Assembly (NCBI GenBank): GCA_949296305.1
Contig: CASFOT010000102.1
Span: forward strand, 1 to 36,000
DNA length: 36,000 nucleotides
Origin: an uncultured Erysipelotrichaceae bacterium
Lineage (GTDB): Bacteria; Bacillota_I; Bacilli_A; Erysipelotrichales; Erysipelotrichaceae
Direction of reading: 5' to 3'
A model generated the notes under the pieces. It worked only from the letters and a program-made list of their open reading frames with translations. It had not been told where the DNA came from and ran no database searches. The translations under genes and the position numbers were made by a program. Of the stretch, positions 8,031 through 20,946 are shown one piece after another; the first letter of the stretch is position 1; every line of letters starts with the position of its first letter.

Positions 8031-8039
8031 TGCTATACT
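8031..8039 (+). promoter_or_regulatory. Extended -10 promoter of the lipoprotein gene
   Basis: TGC-TATACT forms an extended -10, 31 bases before the chosen lipoprotein start. The -35 region is not consensus. Confidence 0.55.
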
Positions 8040-8070
8040 AATTTTGTTATTCTGATTGGGAGGGATAATG

Positions 8071-8733
8071 ATGTTTCAATACTGGAAACGTATGATGATG
8101 GCGGTTGTTGCTTGTTGTTTGTTGTTGACTGGCTGCAACAGTCAAAAAGAAGAGACAAAGACAGAAGAAGAAAAAATTGAGATCAGCGAGAATGCAGTTT
8201 ATCTGGCTCCAAAAGAACCGACGGAATATATGAAGACGGCTTATGATGAGGTCAGTAAAGCACTGCAGAAATCGGATGAAGAGGCGGAAGCTCAGGCATT
8301 GGCCAAATTGTTCGTTGCGGATTTTTTCACATTATCAAATAAAGATTCAGAAACAGATATTGGCGGTTTGGATTATATTCCAAGCGGTGTATATGAAGAT
8401 ATGGAAATGTATGCGCGTTTCTATTTCTATAACAACTATTCCATGATTGTTTCAGAACTTGGAAAAGATCAGCTGCCGACAGTTACTGATGTGACGATAA
8501 AGGATACGGAACCAGCAGATATCGTCTATGATGGACAAAGTTATAGCGGATATAAAGTAAGCGTAGAAATCGCTTATGCAGACACGGAGGCTAGTGATCT
8601 GAAGACGGCAGCAACACTATCGGTAGCAAAGATGGATGACTACGATTATGATACGTTGGAATCAATCGACAGCGGAGAGCTGACAGAGACACCGCTGCCT
8701 AAGACGCTGATGCGTGTCATTGCATTGGAATAG
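8071..8733 (+). CDS. Putative lipoprotein of unknown function
   Basis: The 220-residue product begins with a lipoprotein signal: basic residues, a hydrophobic core and the lipobox LLTG-C22, so it should be exported and anchored to the outer face of the membrane. A short acidic linker (about residues 26-40) leads to a folded acidic domain with two segments rich in Tyr and Asp. I recognise no named family. I prefer ATG 8071 because GGGAGGG lies 6 bases upstream; ATG 8068 is adjacent and possible. An intrinsic terminator follows, so it is monocistronic. Confidence 0.8.
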   Translation: MFQYWKRMMMAVVACCLLLTGCNSQKEETKTEEEKIEISENAVYLAPKEPTEYMKTAYDEVSKALQKSDEEAEAQALAKLFVADFFTLSNKDSETDIGGLDYIPSGVYEDMEMYARFYFYNNYSMIVSELGKDQLPTVTDVTIKDTEPADIVYDGQSYSGYKVSVEIAYADTEASDLKTAATLSVAKMDDYDYDTLESIDSGELTETPLPKTLMRVIALE

Positions 8734-8752
8734 TTTCAACATCAAGAGCAAA

Positions 8753-8777
8753 GGACTGAGAAACTCAGTTCTTTTTT
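8753..8777 (+). terminator. Intrinsic terminator after the lipoprotein gene
   Basis: GGACTGAG (8753-8760), loop AAA, CTCAGTTC (8764-8771), then six T. One G-U pair in an 8-bp stem. Confidence 0.88.
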
Positions 8778-8795
8778 GAATGAGGAGGAGTGTTC

Positions 8796-9980
8796 ATGCA
8801 GGTAATCATGCAACTATCATGTGAAAGTGATAAACAAAAAGACGATGTATATGAAGTCATCAAACTGATAGCTGATCAAGAAAAGCTTCAGCTGGAAGAA
8901 CGCGATGAACGCGTCGTGATCGATATTTGCCCACAAGGGATCATTGAATGTAAAGAAGATGGAAATCAAGTGATCTTGACCGCTCATACAAGTCATGGAG
9001 GACCAGGCTTTCATGCATACTGTACAAATTTGATGGAATGGATCGAAGAAGAATGTGAAGCGCAAGGGACTTTGAAAGACGATTGCGGTTATGTAGAAAA
9101 TCCGGATTTTCAGCGATTAAAATATGAGGTCTTCTACCCTTGGCTGAGCGATCTGAAGCGTTTGATTATGGAAGGGGCCATGCAGCATCAGAATTATTAT
9201 TTTGATGAAACGCACTATTTACCAGTCTATCGTGAAGATGTCGTCATTACTCCATGCGGTTTTATAGATCGACAAGAGTTTGAAGCAATGGATACAGAAC
9301 AATTAGCGCTTTATTTTTTTCTTTGGAACAATGAAGAAAGAGATGCGCAGTTTTACAAAAGCTGTGCATTGCATTTACTGGCAAAAGAAGGATATGGAGC
9401 CTATGCTCATATGAATGAACAAAGCGAGAAATTTTCGTCATCCATTGTCGATTTTATTGAAATCGCACATCAAAAAGACTCTTCGATTTCATTGCCGTTG
9501 CATGATTATCACGAATTATGCACCCAACTAGGAAGGGAAACAGGTATAGAAGATGGCATAGAGATGGATGAAGAGGTATGTCAATATCGTCAGCAGGAAG
9601 TCTATCACATCTTTCATGAATGGAGCATTTATGCACCGGGCTGTTGTGAAAGAAGCTATGATGTGATTCATGATGAACTTTATCTCATGGCTCCATATGA
9701 AAATGAAAATTGCGGCTGGGAATGGATGTGGAAGATCGCTTCGCATATGCAAGAACCTTCCCATTGGGAAAATGTGAAAAATAATGGCGTCCATTGGCAT
9801 AACGAAACGCTCAATGGTATGACCATTCTTGAAGAAGAGGCGGATTTTTATCACATACGGGCGATTTTACAGGCCGAGCATCCCTTATACGTTGAGATCG
9901 TCATTCGTGAAGAAAAAGATATCCCTTATCTAAAGGCATGCTTGCAGCAATGTCAACATGCATTGCATCGTGCAATGTAA
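8796..9980 (+). CDS. Hypothetical protein, 394 residues, family not recognised
   Basis: I cannot assign this protein. It has no signal peptide, no membrane helix and no nucleotide-binding motif, so it is probably cytoplasmic. It is acidic, rich in Trp, Tyr, His and Cys, and seems to have an N-terminal part (about 1-100) ending in HTSHGGPGFHAYCTNLMEWI and a longer C-terminal part with several Trp-rich segments such as NCGWEWMWKIASHM. ATG 8796 is chosen because AGGAGGAG lies 5 bases upstream; the in-frame GTG at 8790 overlaps that site. Terminators on both sides show it is transcribed alone or by weak read-through, so context gives no functional clue. Confidence 0.75.
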   Translation: MQVIMQLSCESDKQKDDVYEVIKLIADQEKLQLEERDERVVIDICPQGIIECKEDGNQVILTAHTSHGGPGFHAYCTNLMEWIEEECEAQGTLKDDCGYVENPDFQRLKYEVFYPWLSDLKRLIMEGAMQHQNYYFDETHYLPVYREDVVITPCGFIDRQEFEAMDTEQLALYFFLWNNEERDAQFYKSCALHLLAKEGYGAYAHMNEQSEKFSSSIVDFIEIAHQKDSSISLPLHDYHELCTQLGRETGIEDGIEMDEEVCQYRQQEVYHIFHEWSIYAPGCCERSYDVIHDELYLMAPYENENCGWEWMWKIASHMQEPSHWENVKNNGVHWHNETLNGMTILEEEADFYHIRAILQAEHPLYVEIVIREEKDIPYLKACLQQCQHALHRAM

Positions 9981-9992
9981 AACAAAACGATG

Positions 9993-10049
9993 ATCCTGCA
10001 GAAACAATTGCATGGAAGATGTATGCAGTTGTCTCTGTGGGATTTTTTT
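9993..10049 (+). terminator. Terminator after the 394-residue gene
   Basis: A long imperfect hairpin (ATCC...GGAT outer, ACAA/TTGT and GCAT/ATGC inner) is followed by seven T (10043-10049). Confidence 0.75.
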
Positions 10050-10100
10050 ATGAAAAACATGAAATGATTCTTCTTTGATGGAAGAAACCCATCATGACGG

Positions 10101-10144
10101 CAAAATAAAATGGATGTTTCCTGTGGTTTGCAGGAAGCATCCAT
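10101..10144 (-). terminator. Terminator of the minus-strand LCP gene
   Basis: ATGGATG (10110-10116) pairs with CATCCAT (10138-10144) and TTCCTG pairs with CAGGAA inside. On the minus strand the hairpin is followed by TTTTATTTTG. It lies about 80 bases after the LCP stop. Confidence 0.75.
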
Positions 10145-10223
10145 GCATTATCATTTTGTGTATATGCATCCAGTTTTCTGAAGGTTGCTCGATTTTATTG
10201 TATGAGCAAATTTCAGTTTGCTT

Positions 10224-12077
10224 TTATGGTGCAGGTGTTGTTTGATCTTGATCCGTTTCTTGTTCCCCGTTATCTGGCAGCGTTTCTTGCGGCGGGGTTA
10301 CTTCAGGTTCTTCCTCTTGTGAATCATCTGGAATCGTTGGTGGTGTTTCCTCAGGTACGGTGGTATCTTCCTGCGGTGTATCAACAACAGGCTGCTGTGG
10401 CGTTTCGACTGGCTCTTCTACGACAGGCGGTTCATATGTAACGGTTTCTTGCATGCCATAATAAACGGTATAGGAGCTTAATGAAGCAGCATCTTCTGCC
10501 CAAACCATATAATTGCTTTCATTAAACTCAACATCATCATAGTTCAACTCGTTGACATTGAAAGAGAATGCGGACATCGGCTCAGCTTCAAACATGCTGT
10601 TATAAACTAAATTGATCAGGCGGGCATCTTCTTTTGTCAATAAGTGGCAAGACAGCGGCATGCTCGTGATGCTTGCTGTTGTCAAACTCATGTTATAGCC
10701 ATCGGTCAAAGTAATTCCTTCTACGGTCCAAGGGGATAGATTGTCTAATTGATAAGATAAGAAATCAGAAAGCTGTTCCATCGGAATATTAGTAGAAACA
10801 TATTTTTGTGCTATGTTCATGACCTTGTTGACATTTGAAGCTCCTTCCACCGTTGTAAGCTTGTTGATGATGGCTTCGATGATCTGCGTTTGTGCTTTTT
10901 CTCGTCCTTGTGTGCCCCAAGTAGCAGTCTTGCGGTGGCGGGAATAAGCGAGCGCTTCTTTTCCGTTAAGATGCTGTTCACCAGTTGTTAAACAAATTTG
11001 ATGCGCTTCATCTTTGTTTCGATATTCATCTTGTTCACAGAAATCTAATTGAACATCAACATCAACGCCGCCAATAGCATCAACGATCTCAATGACTGAG
11101 AAGAAATTGACCTTCGCGTAATAGTCGATATCAATGCCAGCAAATTCTTCAAGACCAGCAATGCTGTTTTCTGGTCCATTATTTCCTAAGTGTGTTAATT
11201 TATCGCTTGCATTGCCTAAAGCCGGATTCGGCACATAGGAATCACGAGGAATAGAGATCGTTGTAATGGCATTGATCTTCGGGTTCACAAATAATAGAAT
11301 GTTTACATCACAACGGCCGTTGATGCTTGGATCATCGCCTTCATCCATTCCGCCTAGATAGATGACAAATGGTTCTGTTCGTAAATCTTTATCTGTGGTC
11401 GCTGTATTGACAGATTCACTTTCACGTTCATAAACGGTCAGTGTACGAATCTGGCTTTGAATATCTTCGTAATGATCTTCCAACAAAGAGATGCTGGTAT
11501 TGGAGATGATCATTGCATCCAGTTCACCACTTTGCAATTGATCATACATGGTCATATAATCCAATAATTCTACATATTCAATATCGCTGACTTCTTCATC
11601 AAGAAGCGTACGCGCGTAGTCTGCGTTGTCCTGATCCATGCCATTTTGAACGCCTACGCTGTGACCTTTCAGGTCTGCAATTTCTTGGATCGATGAATCA
11701 GCCTTGGTGATCACTGAAATCTTGATGACGGATTGATCACCTTTCGTCACGATGGACAATGTGCTGCTGGAATTTTGGATCGTGTAGCTTGTAAAACATA
11801 AAGCGGCACAAAGCAAAAGCAAAACGATGCGATGCAGCCAGATGCCGATTGGATTTCGTTTATGAAAGAAAATCAGCAGGAAGCTGATGATACCTACGAT
11901 CAAGATCACTGCGGTAAGCGCAATTAAGATTCCTAAAAGGCGGCTGCTCGGCAGCAAAGAATACATGTGGAAGAAATAATAAAAGGAAATGAGGGCAAGA
12001 ATAACATAAAGCCCAAATACTACCCAATCGATCTTTTCAGAAAGAAAGCGGGAACTTGTCTTTTTTGTTTGTTTCAT
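10224..12077 (-). CDS. LCP (LytR-CpsA-Psr) family protein with solute-binding-like domain and Pro-rich tail
   Basis: LCP enzymes attach undecaprenyl-linked glycopolymers to peptidoglycan outside the membrane. The 617-residue protein has three membrane helices (about 17-38, 47-70, 82-100). An extracellular segment (about 110-215) resembles type-3 periplasmic solute-binding proteins (IQEIADLKGHSVGVQNG; LQSGELDAMI). The LCP domain follows from about 230 (RCDVNILLFVNP, SIPRDSYVP, DKLTHLG, ALAYSRHRK, GREKAQ), and the tail of about 70 residues is rich in Pro, Glu and Thr. The usual D-x-x-GR-x-x-R segment reads WGTQGREK, so Asp and the last Arg are changed. ATG 12077 follows AAAGGTG by 6 bases; a GTG at 12086 overlaps that site. 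It is a paralogue of the next gene but has its own promoter. Confidence 0.9.
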   Translation of the reverse strand: MKQTKKTSSRFLSEKIDWVVFGLYVILALISFYYFFHMYSLLPSSRLLGILIALTAVILIVGIISFLLIFFHKRNPIGIWLHRIVLLLLCAALCFTSYTIQNSSSTLSIVTKGDQSVIKISVITKADSSIQEIADLKGHSVGVQNGMDQDNADYARTLLDEEVSDIEYVELLDYMTMYDQLQSGELDAMIISNTSISLLEDHYEDIQSQIRTLTVYERESESVNTATTDKDLRTEPFVIYLGGMDEGDDPSINGRCDVNILLFVNPKINAITTISIPRDSYVPNPALGNASDKLTHLGNNGPENSIAGLEEFAGIDIDYYAKVNFFSVIEIVDAIGGVDVDVQLDFCEQDEYRNKDEAHQICLTTGEQHLNGKEALAYSRHRKTATWGTQGREKAQTQIIEAIINKLTTVEGASNVNKVMNIAQKYVSTNIPMEQLSDFLSYQLDNLSPWTVEGITLTDGYNMSLTTASITSMPLSCHLLTKEDARLINLVYNSMFEAEPMSAFSFNVNELNYDDVEFNESNYMVWAEDAASLSSYTVYYGMQETVTYEPPVVEEPVETPQQPVVDTPQEDTTVPEETPPTIPDDSQEEEPEVTPPQETLPDNGEQETDQDQTTPAP

Positions 12078-12094
12078 ATTTATCACCTTTTCTT

Positions 12095-12123
12095 ATTATA
12101 GATGATAAAGTGATGAAAAGAAA
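12095..12123 (-). promoter_or_regulatory. Probable promoter of the downstream LCP gene
   Basis: On the minus strand, TATAAT (12095-12100) lies 17 bases after TTTCTT (12118-12123), a weak -35. It is 17 bases before the start codon, after the terminator hairpin of the upstream LCP gene. Confidence 0.5.
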
Positions 12124-12159
12124 TAAAAAAGTATGTGAATATAAATATTTACATACTTT
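12121..12159 (-). terminator. Terminator between the two LCP genes
   Basis: AAAGTATGT (12128-12136) pairs with ACATACTTT (12151-12159), with AATAT/ATATT inside. On the minus strand it is followed by TTTTTTATTT. It lies just after the stop of the upstream LCP gene. Confidence 0.8.
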
Positions 12160-12167
12160 CATTTGAT

Positions 12168-13745
12168 TTAATACGCTATGACTTCATCGCTCCAAACATA
12201 CTCTTCTTTATCTTGGAATTCTTTTTTTCCTTCAGAAAGATGGTTGAAATCAAATGAGAAGTCATTCATTTTTGGATTTGTCTGATTGGATTCATAGGCA
12301 TATTCGATGTATTGAACATCTTGTCTGCTGAACACATAGGCATCTGAAAGATCAGCAAGAGAAGCTTGATATAAGTAATGGGCATTGACGCCATGATCCA
12401 ATGATAAGCTCTCGATGGTCCATGGCTGCATGCTGGCTAATTGCTGGCGGGCAAATTCTGTCATCTTTGAGGTAGGCATGTTTGTTTCGACATAAGAAGG
12501 AATGATGTCTAACAATGTATCGAGAGAAGATACGCCTTCCAAGGAAAGCAGCTGATCGATAATGGCTTTTAAGATACGCTGCTGTGCACGTTCTCTTCCA
12601 GCAGTATCATAGCCTGTCGTCTTTCGGTGGCGGGCATAGGCGAGCGCTTGCTGGCCATCGAGGTGCTGTTCTCCTGCACTTAGACAGATCTGATGTTCTG
12701 CATCTTTGTTGCGGTTTTCATCTTGCTCACAGAAATCTATTTCAACGTCTACATCGACACCGCCTAGCGCATCGACGATCTCGATCACGCTGGAGAAGGA
12801 AATGCGGGCATAATAGTCGATATCGATATCAAAAAATTCTTCGACGCTTTGGACAGTCGTATCAGCTCCGTATAAACCGGTATGAGTTAATTTATCTAAT
12901 GTGAATTCGCTGCCTGCATAAGCGCTATTTGGGATGTATGCATCTCTAGGCAGAGAGATCATCGTTACATGATGAGCAAGCGGATTGATGAACAGCAGGA
13001 TGTTCACATCGCTGCGAAGCTGCTGATCCGGTGATCCCATTTCATCGATACCGCTGATGTAGATGACAAATCCATCTGTGGCGAGATTTTTATTGCTGTC
13101 ATCTTCCCATGTCTTGATATAAGAATAAGTAGCTAGCGTTTGATAAGCATCTGGATCAATTTCATCATTGCTGATCATCATATCATAATAATTAGCACTG
13201 ATTGCAACAGCATCCAAATTACCGATAGATAGATTGCCTATCAAATTTGCATAATAGGTTTCTTCGCTGATCTGAACCGAAGGCAGATCTTTTGTCATCT
13301 GTTCTTTCATATAATTGCCGGCTTCTGCATCACTACCGCACTGTATACCGATCGTTGCGTTGGTTTGCAGCTCTTGTAAAGAAGAGAGATTGCTGTCCTT
13401 TCTGGCCAATACATAGATTGCAATCTTTTCATCTTCTGCTGTAGAGATATCGTTTAATAAACGGTTGATCTTTCCGCTGAAGTGTCCAGCTATGAAAAAA
13501 GCAGTACATAACAATATGATCAAAACGCGCTTTGCATAGACAAACCAACGTGCCCAGCGTTTTGTGACCGAATAAAATAAAACGGCATATAGAACGATCG
13601 AAATGATCAATGCGATAAACAGCCAAGTAAATGGCAGCAAATTCATAGCAAATAATGAGTAAAATCCATAGATGAGAGCGATCAGCAGCACCAGCAGAAA
13701 CAACAGATCGATGGTGCGGGAGTAATTTCGCTTTCTCTTTTTCAT
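12168..13745 (-). CDS. LCP family protein with solute-binding-like domain
   Basis: The 525-residue protein has the same plan as its downstream paralogue. It has three membrane helices (about 12-33, 38-60, 70-90), an extracellular solute-binding-like segment (about 105-215; LQELQTNATIGIQCGSDAEA, SIGNLDAVAI), then the LCP domain from about 230. The LCP motifs are intact: RSDVNILLFINP, SLPRDAYIP, DKLTHTG, ALAYARHRKTTGYDTAGRER. This one has the conserved Asp and both Arg. It lacks the Pro-rich tail. LCP members are glycopolymer phosphotransferases in wall assembly; the sensing role of the extra domain is inference. ATG 13745 follows GAGGTG. The stop is followed by a terminator and then the paralogue. 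Confidence 0.92.
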   Translation of the reverse strand: MKKRKRNYSRTIDLLFLLVLLIALIYGFYSLFAMNLLPFTWLFIALIISIVLYAVLFYSVTKRWARWFVYAKRVLIILLCTAFFIAGHFSGKINRLLNDISTAEDEKIAIYVLARKDSNLSSLQELQTNATIGIQCGSDAEAGNYMKEQMTKDLPSVQISEETYYANLIGNLSIGNLDAVAISANYYDMMISNDEIDPDAYQTLATYSYIKTWEDDSNKNLATDGFVIYISGIDEMGSPDQQLRSDVNILLFINPLAHHVTMISLPRDAYIPNSAYAGSEFTLDKLTHTGLYGADTTVQSVEEFFDIDIDYYARISFSSVIEIVDALGGVDVDVEIDFCEQDENRNKDAEHQICLSAGEQHLDGQQALAYARHRKTTGYDTAGRERAQQRILKAIIDQLLSLEGVSSLDTLLDIIPSYVETNMPTSKMTEFARQQLASMQPWTIESLSLDHGVNAHYLYQASLADLSDAYVFSRQDVQYIEYAYESNQTNPKMNDFSFDFNHLSEGKKEFQDKEEYVWSDEVIAY

Positions 13746-13768
13746 CTTATCACCTCAATATGCTCATT

Positions 13769-13774
13769 ATTATA
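13769..13774 (-). promoter_or_regulatory. -10 element for the upstream LCP gene
   Basis: TATAAT on the minus strand, 23 bases before the LCP start. The -35 is not clear. It is divergent from the pcrA promoter. Confidence 0.45.
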
Positions 13775-13875
13775 ATATAGACCCTATAAAAAAGCTATTG
13801 ATTTTTTGTATGTGAAATGAATTTGATGCCATTTTGTTTTTTGTGAAACGAACAGATTTTTGATAGAAATTAGTG

Positions 13876-13881
13876 TATAAT
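13876..13881 (+). promoter_or_regulatory. -10 element for the pcrA operon
   Basis: TATAAT preceded directly by TG, 17 bases before the pcrA GTG. No clear -35 at 17 bases. The divergent intergenic region 13746-13898 is AT-rich and otherwise featureless. Confidence 0.5.
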
Positions 13882-13898
13882 AGTGCAGAGGTGATCTT

Positions 13899-19213
<5,315 letters not shown>

Positions 19214-19229
19214 AATACAGGAGGTTTGG

Positions 19230-19523
19230 ATGGAAACATTTGATAAAGAGTTTTTTCAAAAACTTGCAGGCGGCATCATGTTGGATGTCAATGATGAAGA
19301 AATTGAGGATCTGCAGCAAGAGTTTGCAATTTTGACAAGGCAGATCCAACTGTTTGACAAAGTGGATACCAGCGGCGTGGAGCCGATGGTGTATCCTTTT
19401 GAAGCGGCAACTACCTTTATTCGTGAAGATGTTGTCGATCATGTGCTTTCTCAGGAAGATGCACTGAAAAATGCAAAGAGCGTACGTGCCGGACACGTAC
19501 ATGTACCAAAGGTGGTGAAGTAA
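19230..19523 (+). CDS. gatC: Asp-tRNA(Asn)/Glu-tRNA(Gln) amidotransferase subunit C
   Basis: GatC is the small scaffold subunit that holds GatA and GatB together. The 97-residue product shows the family's two helices (FQKLAGGIMLDVNDEEIEDL) and the VDTSGVEPMVYP segment, then an extended C-terminal arm. ATG 19230 follows AGGAGGT by 4-5 bases. It lies 16 bases after camS and 1 base before gatA. Confidence 0.95.
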   Translation: METFDKEFFQKLAGGIMLDVNDEEIEDLQQEFAILTRQIQLFDKVDTSGVEPMVYPFEAATTFIREDVVDHVLSQEDALKNAKSVRAGHVHVPKVVK

Positions 19524-19524
19524 G

Positions 19525-20946
19525 ATGCGTTTATGTGACTATGAACATCAGGAAATCAAAGCACGCTGTGAAGCAGCAGCTGCCAAACTGCAAAAACTTC
19601 AGCCGGCATTGAATGCTGTCGTTACTTTTTGTGATATCGATGAGCAGTTAGAAGCATTGAAAGAGCGCTCAACAGATGGAAAATTATATGGTATTCCAAT
19701 CGTACTGAAAGACAATATAAGTACAAAAGGCATCCGTACAACGGCGTCTAGCCGGATCTTAGACAACTATATTCCGGTCTATGATGCAAATATCGTCGAA
19801 CGTCTGAAAAAAGAAGGTGCGATCATCATTGCCAAAGCGAGCATGGATGAACTGGGCATGGGCGGCACGAATAAAAATGCCTATACAGGAAAAGTCAATA
19901 ATCCATATGATCGTAAACGAATTTCTGGGGGCAGCAGCGGCGGTAGTGCCGTATTGGTTGCAGCCGGAGCAACAGCCGTATCGATCGGTACAGATACGGG
20001 TGACAGCGTTCGTAAACCTGCTGCATACAATGGCATCATTGGCGTCAAACCGACCTACGGGCGCATCAGCCGATATGGAATCATCCCATATGCATCTTCA
20101 TTGGATCACGTTGGCTATTTTACGACCAATGTGGAAGATGCCTGCACGATGCTAGAAGTGTTGGCAGGCAGGGATGACCGGGATATGACGAGTTCACAGC
20201 GTGAAGTTGGGACATATCTTGCGGATCTGAACAGTGATCTTCAAGGAAAGACCATCGGTGTCTTAGATAACGTACAAGATGCGATCCATGAAGAACGCAT
20301 CAAAGCAAACGTAGAAGAACTCTGCGAAAAACTAGCTGCACGAGGTGCAAAGATCGTTCATGTGCAGATGCCGCAAGAATTGATGGAAACGATCTTGCCG
20401 GTCTATTTGACGATCGCTAATGCAGAAGCTACGGCAAATCATTCAAATTTAGATGGCATTCGTTTCGGTATGCGTGAAGATGGTGAAAGCGTGGAAGAGG
20501 TCATGAAACATTCGCGTACCAAAGGATTCTCGGCGTATGTACGGAAACGTTTCATCATCGGAAGCTATTCATTATTTGTAGAAAACCAGGATAAGCTGTT
20601 TCGCAAAGCACAGAAGATCCGCCGATTATTGGTCGATCATTACCGTGCATTGTTAGATGAATGTGATTGTATCTTGGCCAGTGCGGCACCGACGGTTGCT
20701 CCTTTAGAAGATGAAGCGATGGATGAAGCACTTGGAAAAGAATATTTGGTGGCAGATAATCATATGCAGCTAGGAAATTTCTCCGGATATCCGAGCATGA
20801 CCTTGCCTAGCGGTTTTGTAGACGGGCTGCCGATCGGTGTCAATATCACCTGTCGTCCATTTGAAGAGCAGATGATGTTCAACATCGGCAAAGCAATCGA
20901 AGAAGAAACAGGATTAGCTAATCATACGGTGGAGGTGAAAGCATGA
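19525..20946 (+). CDS. gatA: Asp-tRNA(Asn)/Glu-tRNA(Gln) amidotransferase subunit A
   Basis: GatA is the amidase that releases ammonia from glutamine for tRNA-dependent amidation. The 473-residue protein has the amidase-signature triad: K62 in VLKDNIS, the cis-Ser in GGSSGGSA (137-138) and the nucleophile S161 in DTGDSVRKPA. In most GatA proteins this last motif reads DTGGSIRQPA, so a Gly to Asp and a Gln to Lys change flank the nucleophile; all catalytic residues remain. ATG 19525 has GGTGGTGAAG upstream, inside gatC. The stop overlaps the gatB start (ATGA). Confidence 0.95.
   Translation: MRLCDYEHQEIKARCEAAAAKLQKLQPALNAVVTFCDIDEQLEALKERSTDGKLYGIPIVLKDNISTKGIRTTASSRILDNYIPVYDANIVERLKKEGAIIIAKASMDELGMGGTNKNAYTGKVNNPYDRKRISGGSSGGSAVLVAAGATAVSIGTDTGDSVRKPAAYNGIIGVKPTYGRISRYGIIPYASSLDHVGYFTTNVEDACTMLEVLAGRDDRDMTSSQREVGTYLADLNSDLQGKTIGVLDNVQDAIHEERIKANVEELCEKLAARGAKIVHVQMPQELMETILPVYLTIANAEATANHSNLDGIRFGMREDGESVEEVMKHSRTKGFSAYVRKRFIIGSYSLFVENQDKLFRKAQKIRRLLVDHYRALLDECDCILASAAPTVAPLEDEAMDEALGKEYLVADNHMQLGNFSGYPSMTLPSGFVDGLPIGVNITCRPFEEQMMFNIGKAIEEETGLANHTVEVKA

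Noticed and set aside
10068..10086. Small hairpin TTCTTC/GAAGAA between the convergent genes
   Set aside because: Only 6 bp with no T-run; two better terminators flank it.
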